A stretch of DNA of 64,000 bases from Prochlorococcus sp. RS04 (GCF_001989455.1 NZ_CP018346.1:434001-498000), one strand, 5' to 3'. Shown: positions 9,754 through 19,542, counted from the first letter of the stretch. The notes: a model not told the origin generated them from the sequence alone. Made by a program: numbers and translations.

Positions 9754-11523
9754 GTGCAAAAGATTAAATTCAAATCTTTTGTTTTAATAATTCCAATATT
9801 AATTTTTTTTGGAATATCTTTTTATTTTTTTAGTCTAATATTTAGTACCTTAAAATTTGACGTTTCTAAAAATAAAAAGTCTCGGGAAACCAAATATTCT
9901 TACGTTATATCATCTTCTGATAATAAGATACTAAGCAAATTAAGCCGCAAATTTGAAATAGATAATAGTTATCATAAAATTCCATTTTTTCTTAAACATT
10001 CTTTTATATCTTCTGAGGATAAAAGATTTTATAAACATAATGGAATAGATTTAAAAAGTATTTTACGTGCCCTTATTCAAAATATTAGAAGTGGTTATGT
10101 TAAAGAGGGAGGGAGTACGATTACACAACAAGTTGCTAGATTACTTTTTCTAAATAATGATTTAAGTTTTCAACGAAAAATCAAAGAAATATTTATATCA
10201 CTCATACTTGAATTTAGATATAACAAAAATCAAATTTTAAAATTATATTTAAATAATATTTATCTAGGATCAGGAGCATACGGGGTAGACGAGGCTGCCC
10301 AAGTTTATTTTGGAAAATTTATAGATGAATTGACATTATCAGAGATCGCATTAATTGCAGGCTTAGCTCCTGCTCCATCAATTTATTCACCTTATCAAAA
10401 TTTAGAACTAGCTATTAAAAATAGAAATAAAGTTCTTGAATCAATGTATGTTGATGGATATATTTCTTTTGCAAATAAGAATAAGGCTATTAAAGAAAAA
10501 ATAAAGTTAAATTATCAAACAGCTGATAATTTTTTAGATGATAAATTACTAATAAACTTTATTCTTCAGGAAACAGATAAAAAAATTGGAAGTAAAAATG
10601 ATTATAAGTTTTTAAGAATTAAATCTTCTATCAACAAAGATTGGCAAGAAAAAGGTCAGAAAATATCAAGATTCGCAGGGCCTAAAGAACTTGAATTTGG
10701 ACTGTTATCTATCGAATCAAACACAGGACTAATCAGGACAATGATAACCAGCAAAAATCCATCAATTAATGAATACAATAGAGTTATTTCATCTGTAAGA
10801 CCTTTAGGTTCTACTTTTAAAATAATCCCTTATGCTGCTGCATTAATAGAAGGAATAAAATTAAGCGATAAATTTGAAGACTTACCAATATGCTGGGAAA
10901 CTTATTGCCCAAAAAATTTTTCAGAAGAATATAGAGGTTCAATATCTTTGATTGAATCATTTAAAAGTTCATCAAATATCGTTCCAATATCAATAACAAA
11001 AAAAATCGGCTTAAAAAATATTATTAATTTAGCTAATTCATTTGGACTAGGTTACGAACAAGAGTTTAAGGAATTTCCATCATTAGCTATTGGCGCCTAC
11101 GGAGATAATCTTTTAAACATCACAAATGCATATTCTGCAATAAACAATAATGGGAAGATTCAAAGCCCTGAAATCATAGAAAAAATAGAATCATTTAAAA
11201 AACAACCTATTTGGGGAAATAAATCTATTTCCAAGAAAATATTAGATTTAAAAATAAACAAGAAAATAAATAAACTTCTTGAAAAATCTGTAAAAGAAGG
11301 AACTTCAAAAGCAGCCTTTATAAAAGGAAAGCAAATTTATGGGAAAACAGGAACATCTGATGGAAATAAAGATCTCTGGTTTATTGGTTCCATTGATAAC
11401 CTTACAACAGGGATCTGGATAGGTTACGACGATAACAAGGAATCTGAATTATCTAGTGGGAATGCAGCTTATTTATGGAAGAAGTTCATATCTGAAATTT
11501 ATAAAATTCCAATTAAAAAATAA
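9754..11523 (+). CDS. Class A penicillin-binding protein (PBP1-type)
   Basis: Bifunctional peptidoglycan polymerase and cross-linker. An N-terminal membrane anchor (about 5-32) is followed by the GT51 glycosyltransferase with SEDKRFYKHNGID, GGSTITQQVAR and the YLNNIYLGSGAYGVDEAA motif. The transpeptidase domain has GSTFK (active Ser) near residue 350, SSN near 407 and KTGTSDGNKD near 530. I start at the GTG at 9754, directly after the chlG stop; a TTG at 9745 in the same frame would overlap chlG by 8 bases. About 589 aa, compact for the class, with no C-terminal extension. Confidence 0.93.
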   Translation: MQKIKFKSFVLIIPILIFFGISFYFFSLIFSTLKFDVSKNKKSRETKYSYVISSSDNKILSKLSRKFEIDNSYHKIPFFLKHSFISSEDKRFYKHNGIDLKSILRALIQNIRSGYVKEGGSTITQQVARLLFLNNDLSFQRKIKEIFISLILEFRYNKNQILKLYLNNIYLGSGAYGVDEAAQVYFGKFIDELTLSEIALIAGLAPAPSIYSPYQNLELAIKNRNKVLESMYVDGYISFANKNKAIKEKIKLNYQTADNFLDDKLLINFILQETDKKIGSKNDYKFLRIKSSINKDWQEKGQKISRFAGPKELEFGLLSIESNTGLIRTMITSKNPSINEYNRVISSVRPLGSTFKIIPYAAALIEGIKLSDKFEDLPICWETYCPKNFSEEYRGSISLIESFKSSSNIVPISITKKIGLKNIINLANSFGLGYEQEFKEFPSLAIGAYGDNLLNITNAYSAINNNGKIQSPEIIEKIESFKKQPIWGNKSISKKILDLKINKKINKLLEKSVKEGTSKAAFIKGKQIYGKTGTSDGNKDLWFIGSIDNLTTGIWIGYDDNKESELSSGNAAYLWKKFISEIYKIPIKK

Positions 11524-11532
11524 ATTATATTT

Positions 11533-12849
11533 TCAAGATTTATAAGAAATTATTGCAGAATAAAATCCATCACCAGGATAATCCAAGCTAGGTAAAATTT
11601 GCTTTTGGCTAACCAATTTTAAAGTTTTGTTTTTTTCAATAAATCGTTCAATTAATAGATTATTTTCGTCAGGACAAATAGTACAAGTTGAATAAACTAA
11701 AGTACCATCTTTTTTCAAAAGAGGTAAAATATTCTCCAAAAGTTTTTCCTGTAATAAAGTTAAAGATTTTATTTTTTCTTTACTTAAAGACCATCTAGAA
11801 TCTGGATTCCTGGAAAGAGTTCCAATGCCTGAACATGGAGCATCTAATAAAATCTTATCAAAATAAGATATAAAGTTAGGATTTAATTCAATCAAACTTG
11901 TAGCATCAGCCTTAAGGGTATTAACAGATTTCAAATTTAACCTTTCTAAATTTGAATGCAGTATTTTCAATCTTTTTGCTGATCTATCTACGGCAATGAT
12001 TTCAGCACTATCATTTGTTAATTCTGCAAGGTGGGTAGACTTACTTCCTGGGGCTGCACAAGCATCTAAAATCTTTTCACCTTCTTTTGGATTTAATAGA
12101 GGTGCTATCCACTGAGAAGATCTATCTTGAATTGTCCAAAGTCCATCACTATATCCTGGTAAATTTTTTATAGATCTTGGATTAGATTTTAAAGTAATTC
12201 CATTATGTAAATCTTTAATAATTTCAGCATCAATTTTATTTTCATGAAGTACTTTCATAAAGTTATCTAAATTAGTTTTTAATTGGTTAATTCTCAAATC
12301 AATTGATGGTTTTTTATTAAATGTCTTAATGATATTTTCACCCTTGCTATTGCCGACCCATTTATAAAGATCCTTCACAAGCCATAATGGAAATGATTCA
12401 AGATATGAAATTCTTTCTTTTCTATCAGAAGATAATTCCGGAAAGATTTTTTGTTCTAATTTTCTTGATGCATTTCTCAATATCGCATTTACAGTTCCCG
12501 CTAAACCATTTAAATCTGTTTTTTTAGCTACTTCTACAGTGGTAGAAATAGCAGCAGGAAATGGGATTTTATCCATTTTCAATAGTTGGTACAAACCTAT
12601 ATGTAGAAGCCATCTTAACTTTGGAGGCTGCTTTTTATGAGTAATTTTTGATGTATGATCCGTCCAAAGATCAAGAAATTTTCTATACCTTATGCATCCA
12701 AAAGATAATTCCGTAATAAAAGCTATATCAAGAGGATTAAATTGATAATTTTTTAAAACCTTTTCAAGAGCATGATCAGAAAAATCACCAGAACTAACTT
12801 TTAATAAAATTTCCCAAGCTGCCTTTCTTTGTAAATATCCTATGCTCAA
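11533..12849 (-). CDS. rsmB: 16S rRNA cytosine-967 methyltransferase (RsmB/Sun)
   Basis: m5C methyltransferase with an N-terminal NusB-like RNA-binding domain (about 1-140) and a C-terminal Rossmann methyltransferase. SAM motif DACAAPGSKSTHLAE near 265, the PC motif LDAPCSGIGTLSRNPD near 340 and catalytic Cys in YSTCTICPDEN near 393 are all present. 438 aa, full length. Convergent with the penicillin-binding-protein gene. Confidence 0.95.
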   Translation of the reverse strand: MSIGYLQRKAAWEILLKVSSGDFSDHALEKVLKNYQFNPLDIAFITELSFGCIRYRKFLDLWTDHTSKITHKKQPPKLRWLLHIGLYQLLKMDKIPFPAAISTTVEVAKKTDLNGLAGTVNAILRNASRKLEQKIFPELSSDRKERISYLESFPLWLVKDLYKWVGNSKGENIIKTFNKKPSIDLRINQLKTNLDNFMKVLHENKIDAEIIKDLHNGITLKSNPRSIKNLPGYSDGLWTIQDRSSQWIAPLLNPKEGEKILDACAAPGSKSTHLAELTNDSAEIIAVDRSAKRLKILHSNLERLNLKSVNTLKADATSLIELNPNFISYFDKILLDAPCSGIGTLSRNPDSRWSLSKEKIKSLTLLQEKLLENILPLLKKDGTLVYSTCTICPDENNLLIERFIEKNKTLKLVSQKQILPSLDYPGDGFYSAIISYKS

Positions 12850-12900
12850 AATATAATTAATTTTTTAAAGATAACTTTAATATACAAAAAATTCAAAAAT

Positions 12901-13044
12901 TTAAACTCCTTTTTCAATTGAAGAATTAAACCAAATAAAAGCTAAGATAGAAATAAGTGAAAGATTAAATCCTAAAAAAAGAAAGATATTTAAAGAATGG
13001 ATTCTTTCCCGAAAAAATATTTTTTTCTCTTTTTGATACTTCAT
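12901..13044 (-). CDS. Small single-pass membrane protein, unknown
   Basis: An ATG at 13044 opens a 47-residue frame ending at a TAA at 12901. The protein has a basic N-terminus (MKYQKEKKIFFRERIHS) followed by one hydrophobic helix (about 18-38) with FLGFNLSLISILAF and a short tail, so it should sit N-in in a membrane. Nothing identifies its function. It occupies the gap between rsmB and the next small gene, both on the same strand. Basis: codon phase, a coherent TM segment and position. Confidence 0.5.
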   Translation of the reverse strand: MKYQKEKKIFFRERIHSLNIFLFLGFNLSLISILAFIWFNSSIEKGV

Positions 13045-13063
13045 TATTTAAATAAAAACTTAT

Positions 13064-13243
13064 TCAGGATTTCAAACGACAACCAATATTGATAGATCCT
13101 GCATCAAGCATTCTGCCTAATTTAATTGCTATGGATTCCTCCAACCTAGTGAAATTAGATTGATGGGTAGTTATCCAATCTAATTCAGAAAAAGTGATAA
13201 TTCCCGTCGAATTACTTTTTAAAAAAAGTGTTCCAATTTCCAA
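13064..13243 (-). CDS. Small conserved-looking soluble protein with TTG start
   Basis: A 59-residue frame from a TTG at 13243 to a TGA at 13064. It reads LEIGTLFLKSNSTGIITFSE and then ELDWITTHQSNFTRLEESIA, ending GSINIGCRLKS. The composition is that of a folded soluble protein (alternating hydrophobic, few Lys runs), unlike random AT-rich translation. No ATG exists upstream in frame before a stop, which is why it is easily missed. Stop-to-start distance to the next small membrane gene is 19 bases. Function unknown. Confidence 0.55.
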   Translation of the reverse strand: MEIGTLFLKSNSTGIITFSELDWITTHQSNFTRLEESIAIKLGRMLDAGSINIGCRLKS

Positions 13244-13348
13244 TAGATAAATCTAATTTTTAATAAATTAACATCCGTACTTAATATTTCTTCATAACAT
13301 AATATTCTTTTAATTTTTCAAAGACAACTGTAGTTTATTACTCTTAAT

Positions 13349-14839
13349 TTATTGAATATCTCTTAAAAATTTATCGGCCGTTTTTAAGTGATTATTTAAT
13401 TTTTCCTCTGACATTTTATCGAGATTTCTCGTTAACATTGCCAGACGATATTGCTTTCTAAAAAAGCTTTCATTATCTTTAATAAATTTCCAAAATAAGC
13501 CATCCCATATTTCACACCATGGGCCACTTTTAAAATTAGACATTTTTTTTACATAATTAGAGCTTGATATATATGGCTTTGTTGAAAAGATACCACCATC
13601 ACTAAACTGACTCATTCCGTAAACATTTGGGACCATAACCCAATCATAGGAATCAATAAACATTTCCATAAACCATTTATAAACTTGGTTGGGATGAATT
13701 CTACATAGAAGCATAAAGTTGCCAACAATCATTAGCCGCTCAATATGATGACAATAACCAAATTTAATAATATTTTTTATAACAACGTCTACTGGTTCAA
13801 TTCCTGTATTTCCTTGATAAAAAGATTTTGGAATTGGCTTATCTTCAAAATTCCAAAAATTACTATTTCGCATCTTTGTTCCGTACTTTTTATAGACGAG
13901 GCAAATAAATTCTCTCCATCCAATAATTTGACGAATAAAACCCTCTAGAGAGTTAATAGGAACATTATTATTTTTTGCAAAAAGTAATGCTTTATTTACT
14001 ACTACATCTGGGGTTAATAAGCCGCTATTTAAAAGAGGAGAAAGTAAACTGTGCCATAAAAAAGAATTTTCTTTAGAAATAGCATCCTCGTAATCTCCAA
14101 ATAAGAAAAATCTATGTTTAAAAAAATCATTTAACCATTCATCTGCCTCTTCAAAATTGGTTGGATATAAAAAGTTATTACTTTCTCCAATAAACTCGAT
14201 ATCATAATTGGTTAATGACCTTTCTGCATTAACTACAAATTTATTTTTTTGTAATTTAGGTGTATCGGGTATATTTATTTTTTTTGGTAATTTTTTTCTA
14301 TTCATTTCATCGAAACTCCATTTACCACCTTCAGGTGTATCATCAGGATTAACTAATATCTTTTGGCTCTTTCTTTGATTCTCATAAAATCTCCCCATAA
14401 GAGGTTTTTTTGCATTTGATGCGAATAAATCTTTTAAATCTTCACTGCTCATAAACATAGGTGAAGGCAAAATATTTAAAGCTAAACTATTACTTTCAAC
14501 AAAATTATTAATCCTCTTCATTATTAAAAAATCATGAGGGTCAATAAGATTTATTTTCTGATATTTATTTTTAATAAATTCTGATAAGTAATCAACTGTA
14601 GAAACATTATTCTTGTTTTCGATATATAAAACTTTAAAGCCAGATATTTCTAAATAATTTTTATAAGCGAGCATAGATGCTCTATGAAAAACTAACTTAT
14701 TTTTATGGTTAATTAATTTATGAAATTTATCATTTCCAAAAAATAATGAATCTTCCAAAATCAAAACATCACAATTTATTTTTAAGATTGGGCTTTCTCT
14801 AAAAAGTTGATTAGGGAAAATAATTGATACTTGTTTCAT
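13349..14839 (-). CDS. Photolyase-related protein of the prokaryotic (6-4)/FeS-BCP lineage
   Basis: A 496-residue cryptochrome/photolyase-superfamily protein of the DPRP group, expected to use FAD and light to repair UV lesions. The N-terminal Rossmann part is [19 protein letters not shown]. The FAD domain contains [29 protein letters not shown] and [19 protein letters not shown]. Relatives carry a 4Fe-4S cluster with a CxxC and a further Cys after NYxxxMS. Here that stretch reads [19 protein letters not shown], so only one Cys remains and the CxxC is absent; the upstream Cys position also appears replaced. It is the last gene of a four-gene operon, with its ATG overlapping the TGA of the DUF2256 gene. 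Confidence 0.88.
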   Translation of the reverse strand: MKQVSIIFPNQLFRESPILKINCDVLILEDSLFFGNDKFHKLINHKNKLVFHRASMLAYKNYLEISGFKVLYIENKNNVSTVDYLSEFIKNKYQKINLIDPHDFLIMKRINNFVESNSLALNILPSPMFMSSEDLKDLFASNAKKPLMGRFYENQRKSQKILVNPDDTPEGGKWSFDEMNRKKLPKKINIPDTPKLQKNKFVVNAERSLTNYDIEFIGESNNFLYPTNFEEADEWLNDFFKHRFFLFGDYEDAISKENSFLWHSLLSPLLNSGLLTPDVVVNKALLFAKNNNVPINSLEGFIRQIIGWREFICLVYKKYGTKMRNSNFWNFEDKPIPKSFYQGNTGIEPVDVVIKNIIKFGYCHHIERLMIVGNFMLLCRIHPNQVYKWFMEMFIDSYDWVMVPNVYGMSQFSDGGIFSTKPYISSSNYVKKMSNFKSGPWCEIWDGLFWKFIKDNESFFRKQYRLAMLTRNLDKMSEEKLNNHLKTADKFLRDIQ

Positions 14840-14967
14840 CTTTGCGACTTCCTGTTACTGCATCTTTTTGAACAGTAGATAACATCATCCCAACAGTTTT
14901 TCCATTTTTTACGCCACTCAAACGGCCTTTTGCAAACAGGACAAGTTTTAGTAGAAAGATTTTTCAA
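14836..14967 (-). CDS. DUF2256 small zinc-finger-like protein
   Basis: A 43-residue protein from a TTG at 14967 to a TGA that overlaps the photolyase-related ATG by 2 bases (ATGA arrangement). It has [14 protein letters not shown] followed by NCW and [10 protein letters not shown], which is the DUF2256 pattern with two Cys pairs likely to bind zinc. The family is often found beside cryptochrome/photolyase genes. The tight overlap implies translational coupling with the photolyase. The TTG start and small size make it easy to miss. Confidence 0.8.
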   Translation of the reverse strand: MKNLSTKTCPVCKRPFEWRKKWKNCWDDVIYCSKRCSNRKSQR

Positions 14968-14970
14968 AAT

Positions 14971-15207
14971 TTATAATTTTCTTTTATGAGTAGATTTAAA
15001 TCTAGTTGAATCTTTAAGGGCCATATGTTTTGTATTTCTTCCCGAAACTCTCTTTCTCCAGACTTTGAAAGATTTGGGTTTAAGATTTTGACGCATAATT
15101 TTTATCGCTTCTTCCTCTTTTAAACCAAATTGGTACTCGATAGCTTCAAAAGGTGTTCTATCTTCCCAACACATTTCTATTATTCTGTCTATGTCGATAC
15201 TTTCCAT
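14971..15207 (-). CDS. DUF2805 / TIGR03643 family protein
   Basis: A 78-residue basic protein matching the TIGR03643/DUF2805 pattern: IDRIIEMCWEDRTPFEAIEY, GLKEEEAIKIMRQNLKPKSF and KVWRKRVSGRNTKH. The first half looks like a helix-turn-helix-type three-helix fold; the Arg/Lys-rich tail may bind nucleic acid. Function is not established. Genes of this family commonly accompany photolyase-related genes. It lies 2 bases downstream of the DUF393 gene and 3 bases upstream of the DUF2256 gene. Confidence 0.82.
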   Translation of the reverse strand: MESIDIDRIIEMCWEDRTPFEAIEYQFGLKEEEAIKIMRQNLKPKSFKVWRKRVSGRNTKHMALKDSTRFKSTHKRKL

Positions 15208-15209
15208 AT

Positions 15210-15614
15210 TTATCGTTCACATTGTGAGGTACAAAGTTTTTCAATATCGGATCTACCTGTAATTTGAAGTCTATATTTTGCCCAATATCTGTAAACCATT
15301 CTCAATAATGGAGATAAGAGCTTAATCTTCAAGGGATAATAAACCCAACCTAAACCAACTATTTCATAAGAATATGCAAGTACATCTAGTCCCCTAATAA
15401 TTTCACCATTTTCAATAATCCCATGGAGGTTTGACATGGCTTCTGAATATGAGATGTCATTAAAAAGACTCCGATCATAATCTTTACTATTAATATCTAT
15501 AAATGCAATTTGATTTAAGGTATCTCTTTTTTTAAGAAAATTTGTTTCTCTCAAACAAAGTGGACAACCACCATCGAATAAAAAAGTTAATTTATTTTTC
15601 ATATTTTTATTCAA
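15210..15614 (-). CDS. DCC-family (DUF393) thiol-disulfide oxidoreductase-like protein
   Basis: A 134-residue protein of the DUF393 family. The thioredoxin-like redox motif is in LFDGGCPLCLRETNFLKKRD, with Cys-Pro-Leu-Cys near residues 16-19. DxNSKDYDRSL and VLAYSYEIVGLGWVYYP also fit the family. Partner and substrate are unknown. It is the first gene of the operon running through DUF2805 and DUF2256 to the photolyase-related gene. Confidence 0.85.
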   Translation of the reverse strand: MNKNMKNKLTFLFDGGCPLCLRETNFLKKRDTLNQIAFIDINSKDYDRSLFNDISYSEAMSNLHGIIENGEIIRGLDVLAYSYEIVGLGWVYYPLKIKLLSPLLRMVYRYWAKYRLQITGRSDIEKLCTSQCER

Positions 15615-15736
15615 ATATAGAAATTAAATAACTTTTTTGTGGAATAAAAAATTTTTTTTAGAGTACAAGCTTTATAAAGCCTTAATAATTGCCAGTTCTA
15701 ATTTAGTGAAATTATATTATCTTATTAATTAATAAG

Positions 15737-15762
15737 CCATTGATTAAGGGATACATCAATGG
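15737..15762 (-). terminator. Candidate weak terminator hairpin
   Basis: An 8-base perfect inverted repeat, CCATTGAT and ATCAATGG, with a 10-base loop lies 18 bases downstream of the minus-strand gene ending at 15780. Read on the minus strand it is followed by an AT-rich run but not by a clean T tract. It may end that transcript before the photolyase operon. Low certainty. Confidence 0.35.
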
Positions 15763-15779
15763 TTTAAAATTATTTATGA

Positions 15780-15983
15780 TCAGTCATCTAAAAGATGAAC
15801 TCCTTCTCCTATGTCAGGAGTAAATTTACAATATTTTTCAAAAATAAGTCCAACACCTCTCATTTTTTCTCCTAATTCATCGTTAAATTTATTCCATTCT
15901 TCCGATTCACGATCAGGTAAATCCCACCCTTGTTTTTCAACCATACTTGTTATTACTGTATAGTCCCATTCTATATATGCCAT
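15780..15983 (-). CDS. Hypothetical small acidic protein
   Basis: A 67-residue protein starting MAYIEWDYTVITSMVEKQGW and ending GEGVHLLDD. It is acidic and soluble, with no membrane segment or Cys-pair motif beyond a single Cys. I do not recognise a family, but the Trp/Tyr-rich start and regular amphipathic pattern suggest a real folded protein. It is divergent from trmH across about 95 bases. Confidence 0.6.
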   Translation of the reverse strand: MAYIEWDYTVITSMVEKQGWDLPDRESEEWNKFNDELGEKMRGVGLIFEKYCKFTPDIGEGVHLLDD

Positions 15984-16079
15984 TGAGTTGACTTAAACTA
16001 CTAAAATAGTATAAACGAAGAGATTTAATAGTTAATCAATATTTTTTGAATATAATTTAAAAGTGTGAAAAAATTATAA

Positions 16080-16751
16080 ATGTCAATTTTGCCAAGAAGA
16101 TTTGAACGAATAAAAAGTGTTTTAGATTGCAGAATGAAAAACTTGACTGTTTTAGTTGAGGATGTAAATAAACCACATAATTTATCTGCGATATTAAGGA
16201 CATGTGATGCAGCAGGAGTTTTCGAAGCAAATTTTATTAGCAAAACGAATGCCGTTAAGACTTTTAATAGTACTGCTCAAGGAAGTCAAAAATGGGTAAA
16301 ATTGAAAAATCATGAAAACACTATCTCGGCAATATCTGATTTAAAGAATAAGGGTTTTAAATTATATGGAACGACTCTTAATAGTGAATCAGTAGATTAT
16401 AGAAATTTTGATTATTCTCAAAATACATGTTTTGTTTTAGGAGCAGAAAAATGGGGACTAAGTAATGAACTTATATCAATGGTTGATCAATCAATTTTTA
16501 TACCTATGAGAGGTATGGTTCAATCTCTAAATGTTTCAGTTGCTGCTTCTATATTATTATTTGAAGCTGTTCGCCAAAGAAAAAATAAAGGTATATTGCC
16601 CGCTAATGGAGAAGGGTTAAATATAGATGAATATCAAAAAACACTTTTTGAATGGTGTTACCCAGAATTAGCTGCGGTGTATAAAAAATCTGCTAAAGAA
16701 TATCCAAAGTTGAATTATCAAGGAGAAATTGATCCTATTACAGATAACTAA
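16080..16751 (+). CDS. trmH: tRNA (guanosine-2'-O-)-methyltransferase TrmH
   Basis: SPOUT-class methyltransferase that 2'-O-methylates G18 in the tRNA D-loop. Motif 1 NKPHNLSAILRTCDAAGV near residue 33, motif 2 CFVLGAEKWGLSNELI near 121 and motif 3 IPMRGMVQSLNVSVAASILL near 142 form the trefoil knot. 223 aa, full length, ATG start. Convergent with the DppC-like permease gene, 2 bases apart. Confidence 0.93.
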   Translation: MSILPRRFERIKSVLDCRMKNLTVLVEDVNKPHNLSAILRTCDAAGVFEANFISKTNAVKTFNSTAQGSQKWVKLKNHENTISAISDLKNKGFKLYGTTLNSESVDYRNFDYSQNTCFVLGAEKWGLSNELISMVDQSIFIPMRGMVQSLNVSVAASILLFEAVRQRKNKGILPANGEGLNIDEYQKTLFEWCYPELAAVYKKSAKEYPKLNYQGEIDPITDN

Positions 16752-16753
16752 AT

Positions 16754-17599
16754 TTATTCAGAATTTTTACTATCAAAAATTTCTTCAAGGTCCTCTCCTA
16801 TAAAAGAAAGACCTAAAACTAAAAAAAACATTGCCAAACCTGGGAACAAAGCCGTCCACCAGATACCTGTTGGTAAAGCGGCAAGAGCCAGATTTAAATC
16901 ACTCCCCCACTCTGGGACATCTGCAGGAACGCCAAGGCCTAAGAATCCTAAACTTCCTAATACCAAAACAGCATCTGCAGCATTTAGCGTAAGCAGAATA
17001 GGCAATGGTGTTATTACATTTGGGAGAATATATTTAAAAATAATTTTTTTAACATCAGCTCCTGCAACTTGAGCTGCCTCTACATAAGTTTCGGATTTAA
17101 CCAATATTGTCTGATTTCTGATTAATCTAAAATATTGAGGAGAGTAAACAATACACAATGCAAAAGCCGCGTTAAGGATACCCTTACCCAATACAAAAGC
17201 CACAACAACTGAAAGCAAAATTACAGGTATTGAAAAAATAGTATCCATTATTAGTGATAAACATTTATCAAAAAAACCACCAAAATATCCACTTAATAAT
17301 CCCAATGGCAAACCCAAACTTAATGAAAAAAGAATAGCTAAGAATACAACTTCTATAGCTAATGATGATCCTTGCAAAGTTCTTAAGCAAACGTCTCTTC
17401 CTAATCTATCTGTGCCACAAAAATGATTAAGAGAAGGAGGGGCAAAGATATCATTGCTTAACATTGAAAATGAATAGCCAAAAAAATTATTAGCCTCTAA
17501 AAATTTCATTATTAAAACAACAAGAAGATAAAAAAGTACAATTAAAAATCCAGCTTTTCTGATATTTGCGCCGACACGATTAAATGAGTTAATATCCAA
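16754..17599 (-). CDS. ABC transporter permease, DppC/OppC type
   Basis: Inner-membrane permease subunit of the dipeptide/oligopeptide/nickel importer class, 281 aa. The N-terminal segment and a periplasmic stretch with HFCGTDRLGRDVCLRTLQG are typical of DppC. The EAA loop appears as YVEAAQVAGADVKKIIFKYI near residue 167. About six membrane segments. Its DppB, ATPase and binding-protein partners are not in this window, so the substrate is open. Position 80 bases downstream of lepA suggests no operon with functional partners here. Confidence 0.88.
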   Translation of the reverse strand: MDINSFNRVGANIRKAGFLIVLFYLLVVLIMKFLEANNFFGYSFSMLSNDIFAPPSLNHFCGTDRLGRDVCLRTLQGSSLAIEVVFLAILFSLSLGLPLGLLSGYFGGFFDKCLSLIMDTIFSIPVILLSVVVAFVLGKGILNAAFALCIVYSPQYFRLIRNQTILVKSETYVEAAQVAGADVKKIIFKYILPNVITPLPILLTLNAADAVLVLGSLGFLGLGVPADVPEWGSDLNLALAALPTGIWWTALFPGLAMFFLVLGLSFIGEDLEEIFDSKNSE

Positions 17600-17678
17600 A
17601 ATCTTTTTTTAAAGATATAAATGAAATATACCCAATTCTTTTAAAAATAAATAGCTGTAAATTTTAAATTAAAGGAAA

Positions 17679-19487
17679 TTACTGGTTTAATTTCAAGACT
17701 GCCATAAAAGCTTCTTGAGGAACTTCAACTTTACCCATTGCCTTCATCCTCTTTTTACCTTTGGCTTGTTTCTTTAAAAGTTTCTTTTTCCTAGAAATAT
17801 CCCCTCCATAACATTTAGATAAAACATCTTTTCGCAAAGCACTTATGCTTTCACTTGCAATAATCCTGCTACCGATTGATGCTTGAATAGGTATTTTAAA
17901 TTGTTGTTTTGGAATAAGTTCTTTTAATTTCTCAACTAAACTTCTGCCAATTCCATAAGCCTTATCTTTATGAACAATAGAAGTTAATGGATCTGCTCTT
18001 TCTGAATTTATTAGAACATCTAATCTAACAAGGTCATTTTTTCTATAGCCAATCAAATGATATTCCATTGATGCATAACCTTGGGTTCTACTTTTCATTT
18101 GATCAAAGAAATCTGTAACAACTTCTGCTAATGGAATTTCATAAATCAAGGTAACTCGATCTGTTGTTATGTATTTCATATCTATAAATACTCCCCTTCT
18201 TTCCTGACATAAACCCATTAATGTTCCATTAAATTCATTGGGTGCATAAATTTCCATTTTCACATAAGGCTCTTCTATTGATTCTCTAAGTTGTGGATCT
18301 GGAATTGTAGAAGGATTATCAATAAAGATATGTTCCTGCTGATTTAAATTAACTTTATAAATAACTGATGGTGCCGTTACGATTAGATCCAAGTCATATT
18401 CTCTTTCTAATCTTTCTTGAACAATCTCCATATGAAGAAGTCCTAGGAATCCGCACCTAAATCCGAAGCCCATTGCGCTACTGGTTTCGGGCTCATATTT
18501 TAAAGCTGCATCAGATAATTGTAATTTTTCAAGAGATACTCTTAAATCTGGGAATTGATCAGCATCAGTCGGGAACAAGCCACAAAAAACCATAGGATTT
18601 GCTGTCTTATAACCAGGCAAAGGATCTTTAGCAGGTGAATTTAAAAGAGTAATCGTATCTCCCACTCTCGCATCAGCAACTGATTTTATAGACGCAGCTA
18701 AATAACCAACTTCTCCTGCATGTAATTCATCAACTTGCTGCTGATCAGGGGCCATTATTCCTATCTCATCCAGTTCATAATTTTTTTTACTCGCCATTAA
18801 TAATATCTTTTCTCTCTTATTAAGAGACCCAGATATCACCCTGAAATAAACAATAACTCCCCTATAAGGATCATAATAAGAATCGAAAATGAGTGCCTTT
18901 GTAGGTAGTTTAATTTCCTCTTGAGGAGGAGGTACTCTTCTTACGATTGCTTCCAAAATATCTTTAATACCAACTCCAGTTTTTGCTGAACAATTTATTG
19001 CATTAGATGTATCAAGTCCAATAATTTCCTCTATTTCTTGTTTTATTTTTTCAGCATCAGCACCTGGCAAATCAACTTTATTTAAGACCGGAATAATTTC
19101 AAGATTATTTTCTAAGGCAAGATAAACATTAGCTAAGGTTTGAGCTTCTACTCCTTGACTTGCATCAACAACGAGTAAAGCGCCTTCACAAGCTTGAAGA
19201 GATCTACTAACCTCATAAGAGAAATCAACATGCCCTGGAGTATCTATTAAGTTCAAAACATATTCTTGGGAATCGTCAGCTTTATATTTCATCCTAGCGG
19301 CCTGTAACTTGATAGTAATTCCTCTCTCTCTTTCAAGATCCATACTGTCCAAAAATTGTTCTTGCATATCCCTTTGCTGCACAGTACCAGTATCTTGAAG
19401 CAACCTATCTGCAAGGGTAGATTTACCATGGTCAATATGAGCGATTATGCAGAAATTTCTAATTTTTGAAACCGATATATCAGTCAT
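17679..19487 (-). CDS. lepA: Elongation factor 4 (LepA)
   Basis: Translational GTPase that acts on stalled or mis-translocated ribosomes. G1 is [16 protein letters not shown] near residue 14, G3 DTPGHVDF near 82 and G4 NKVDLPGA near 136, followed by EF-G-like domains and the LepA-specific C-terminal domain ([18 protein letters not shown], then [16 protein letters not shown]). 602 aa, complete. Divergent neighbours are absent; mqo precedes it on the same strand by 55 bases. Confidence 0.97.
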   Translation of the reverse strand: MTDISVSKIRNFCIIAHIDHGKSTLADRLLQDTGTVQQRDMQEQFLDSMDLERERGITIKLQAARMKYKADDSQEYVLNLIDTPGHVDFSYEVSRSLQACEGALLVVDASQGVEAQTLANVYLALENNLEIIPVLNKVDLPGADAEKIKQEIEEIIGLDTSNAINCSAKTGVGIKDILEAIVRRVPPPQEEIKLPTKALIFDSYYDPYRGVIVYFRVISGSLNKREKILLMASKKNYELDEIGIMAPDQQQVDELHAGEVGYLAASIKSVADARVGDTITLLNSPAKDPLPGYKTANPMVFCGLFPTDADQFPDLRVSLEKLQLSDAALKYEPETSSAMGFGFRCGFLGLLHMEIVQERLEREYDLDLIVTAPSVIYKVNLNQQEHIFIDNPSTIPDPQLRESIEEPYVKMEIYAPNEFNGTLMGLCQERRGVFIDMKYITTDRVTLIYEIPLAEVVTDFFDQMKSRTQGYASMEYHLIGYRKNDLVRLDVLINSERADPLTSIVHKDKAYGIGRSLVEKLKELIPKQQFKIPIQASIGSRIIASESISALRKDVLSKCYGGDISRKKKLLKKQAKGKKRMKAMGKVEVPQEAFMAVLKLNQ

Positions 19488-19542
19488 ATAGAAAGAAAAA
19501 TTCTCCTCTTATTACATCTTGATTAATACTAGCTAATTAGAA

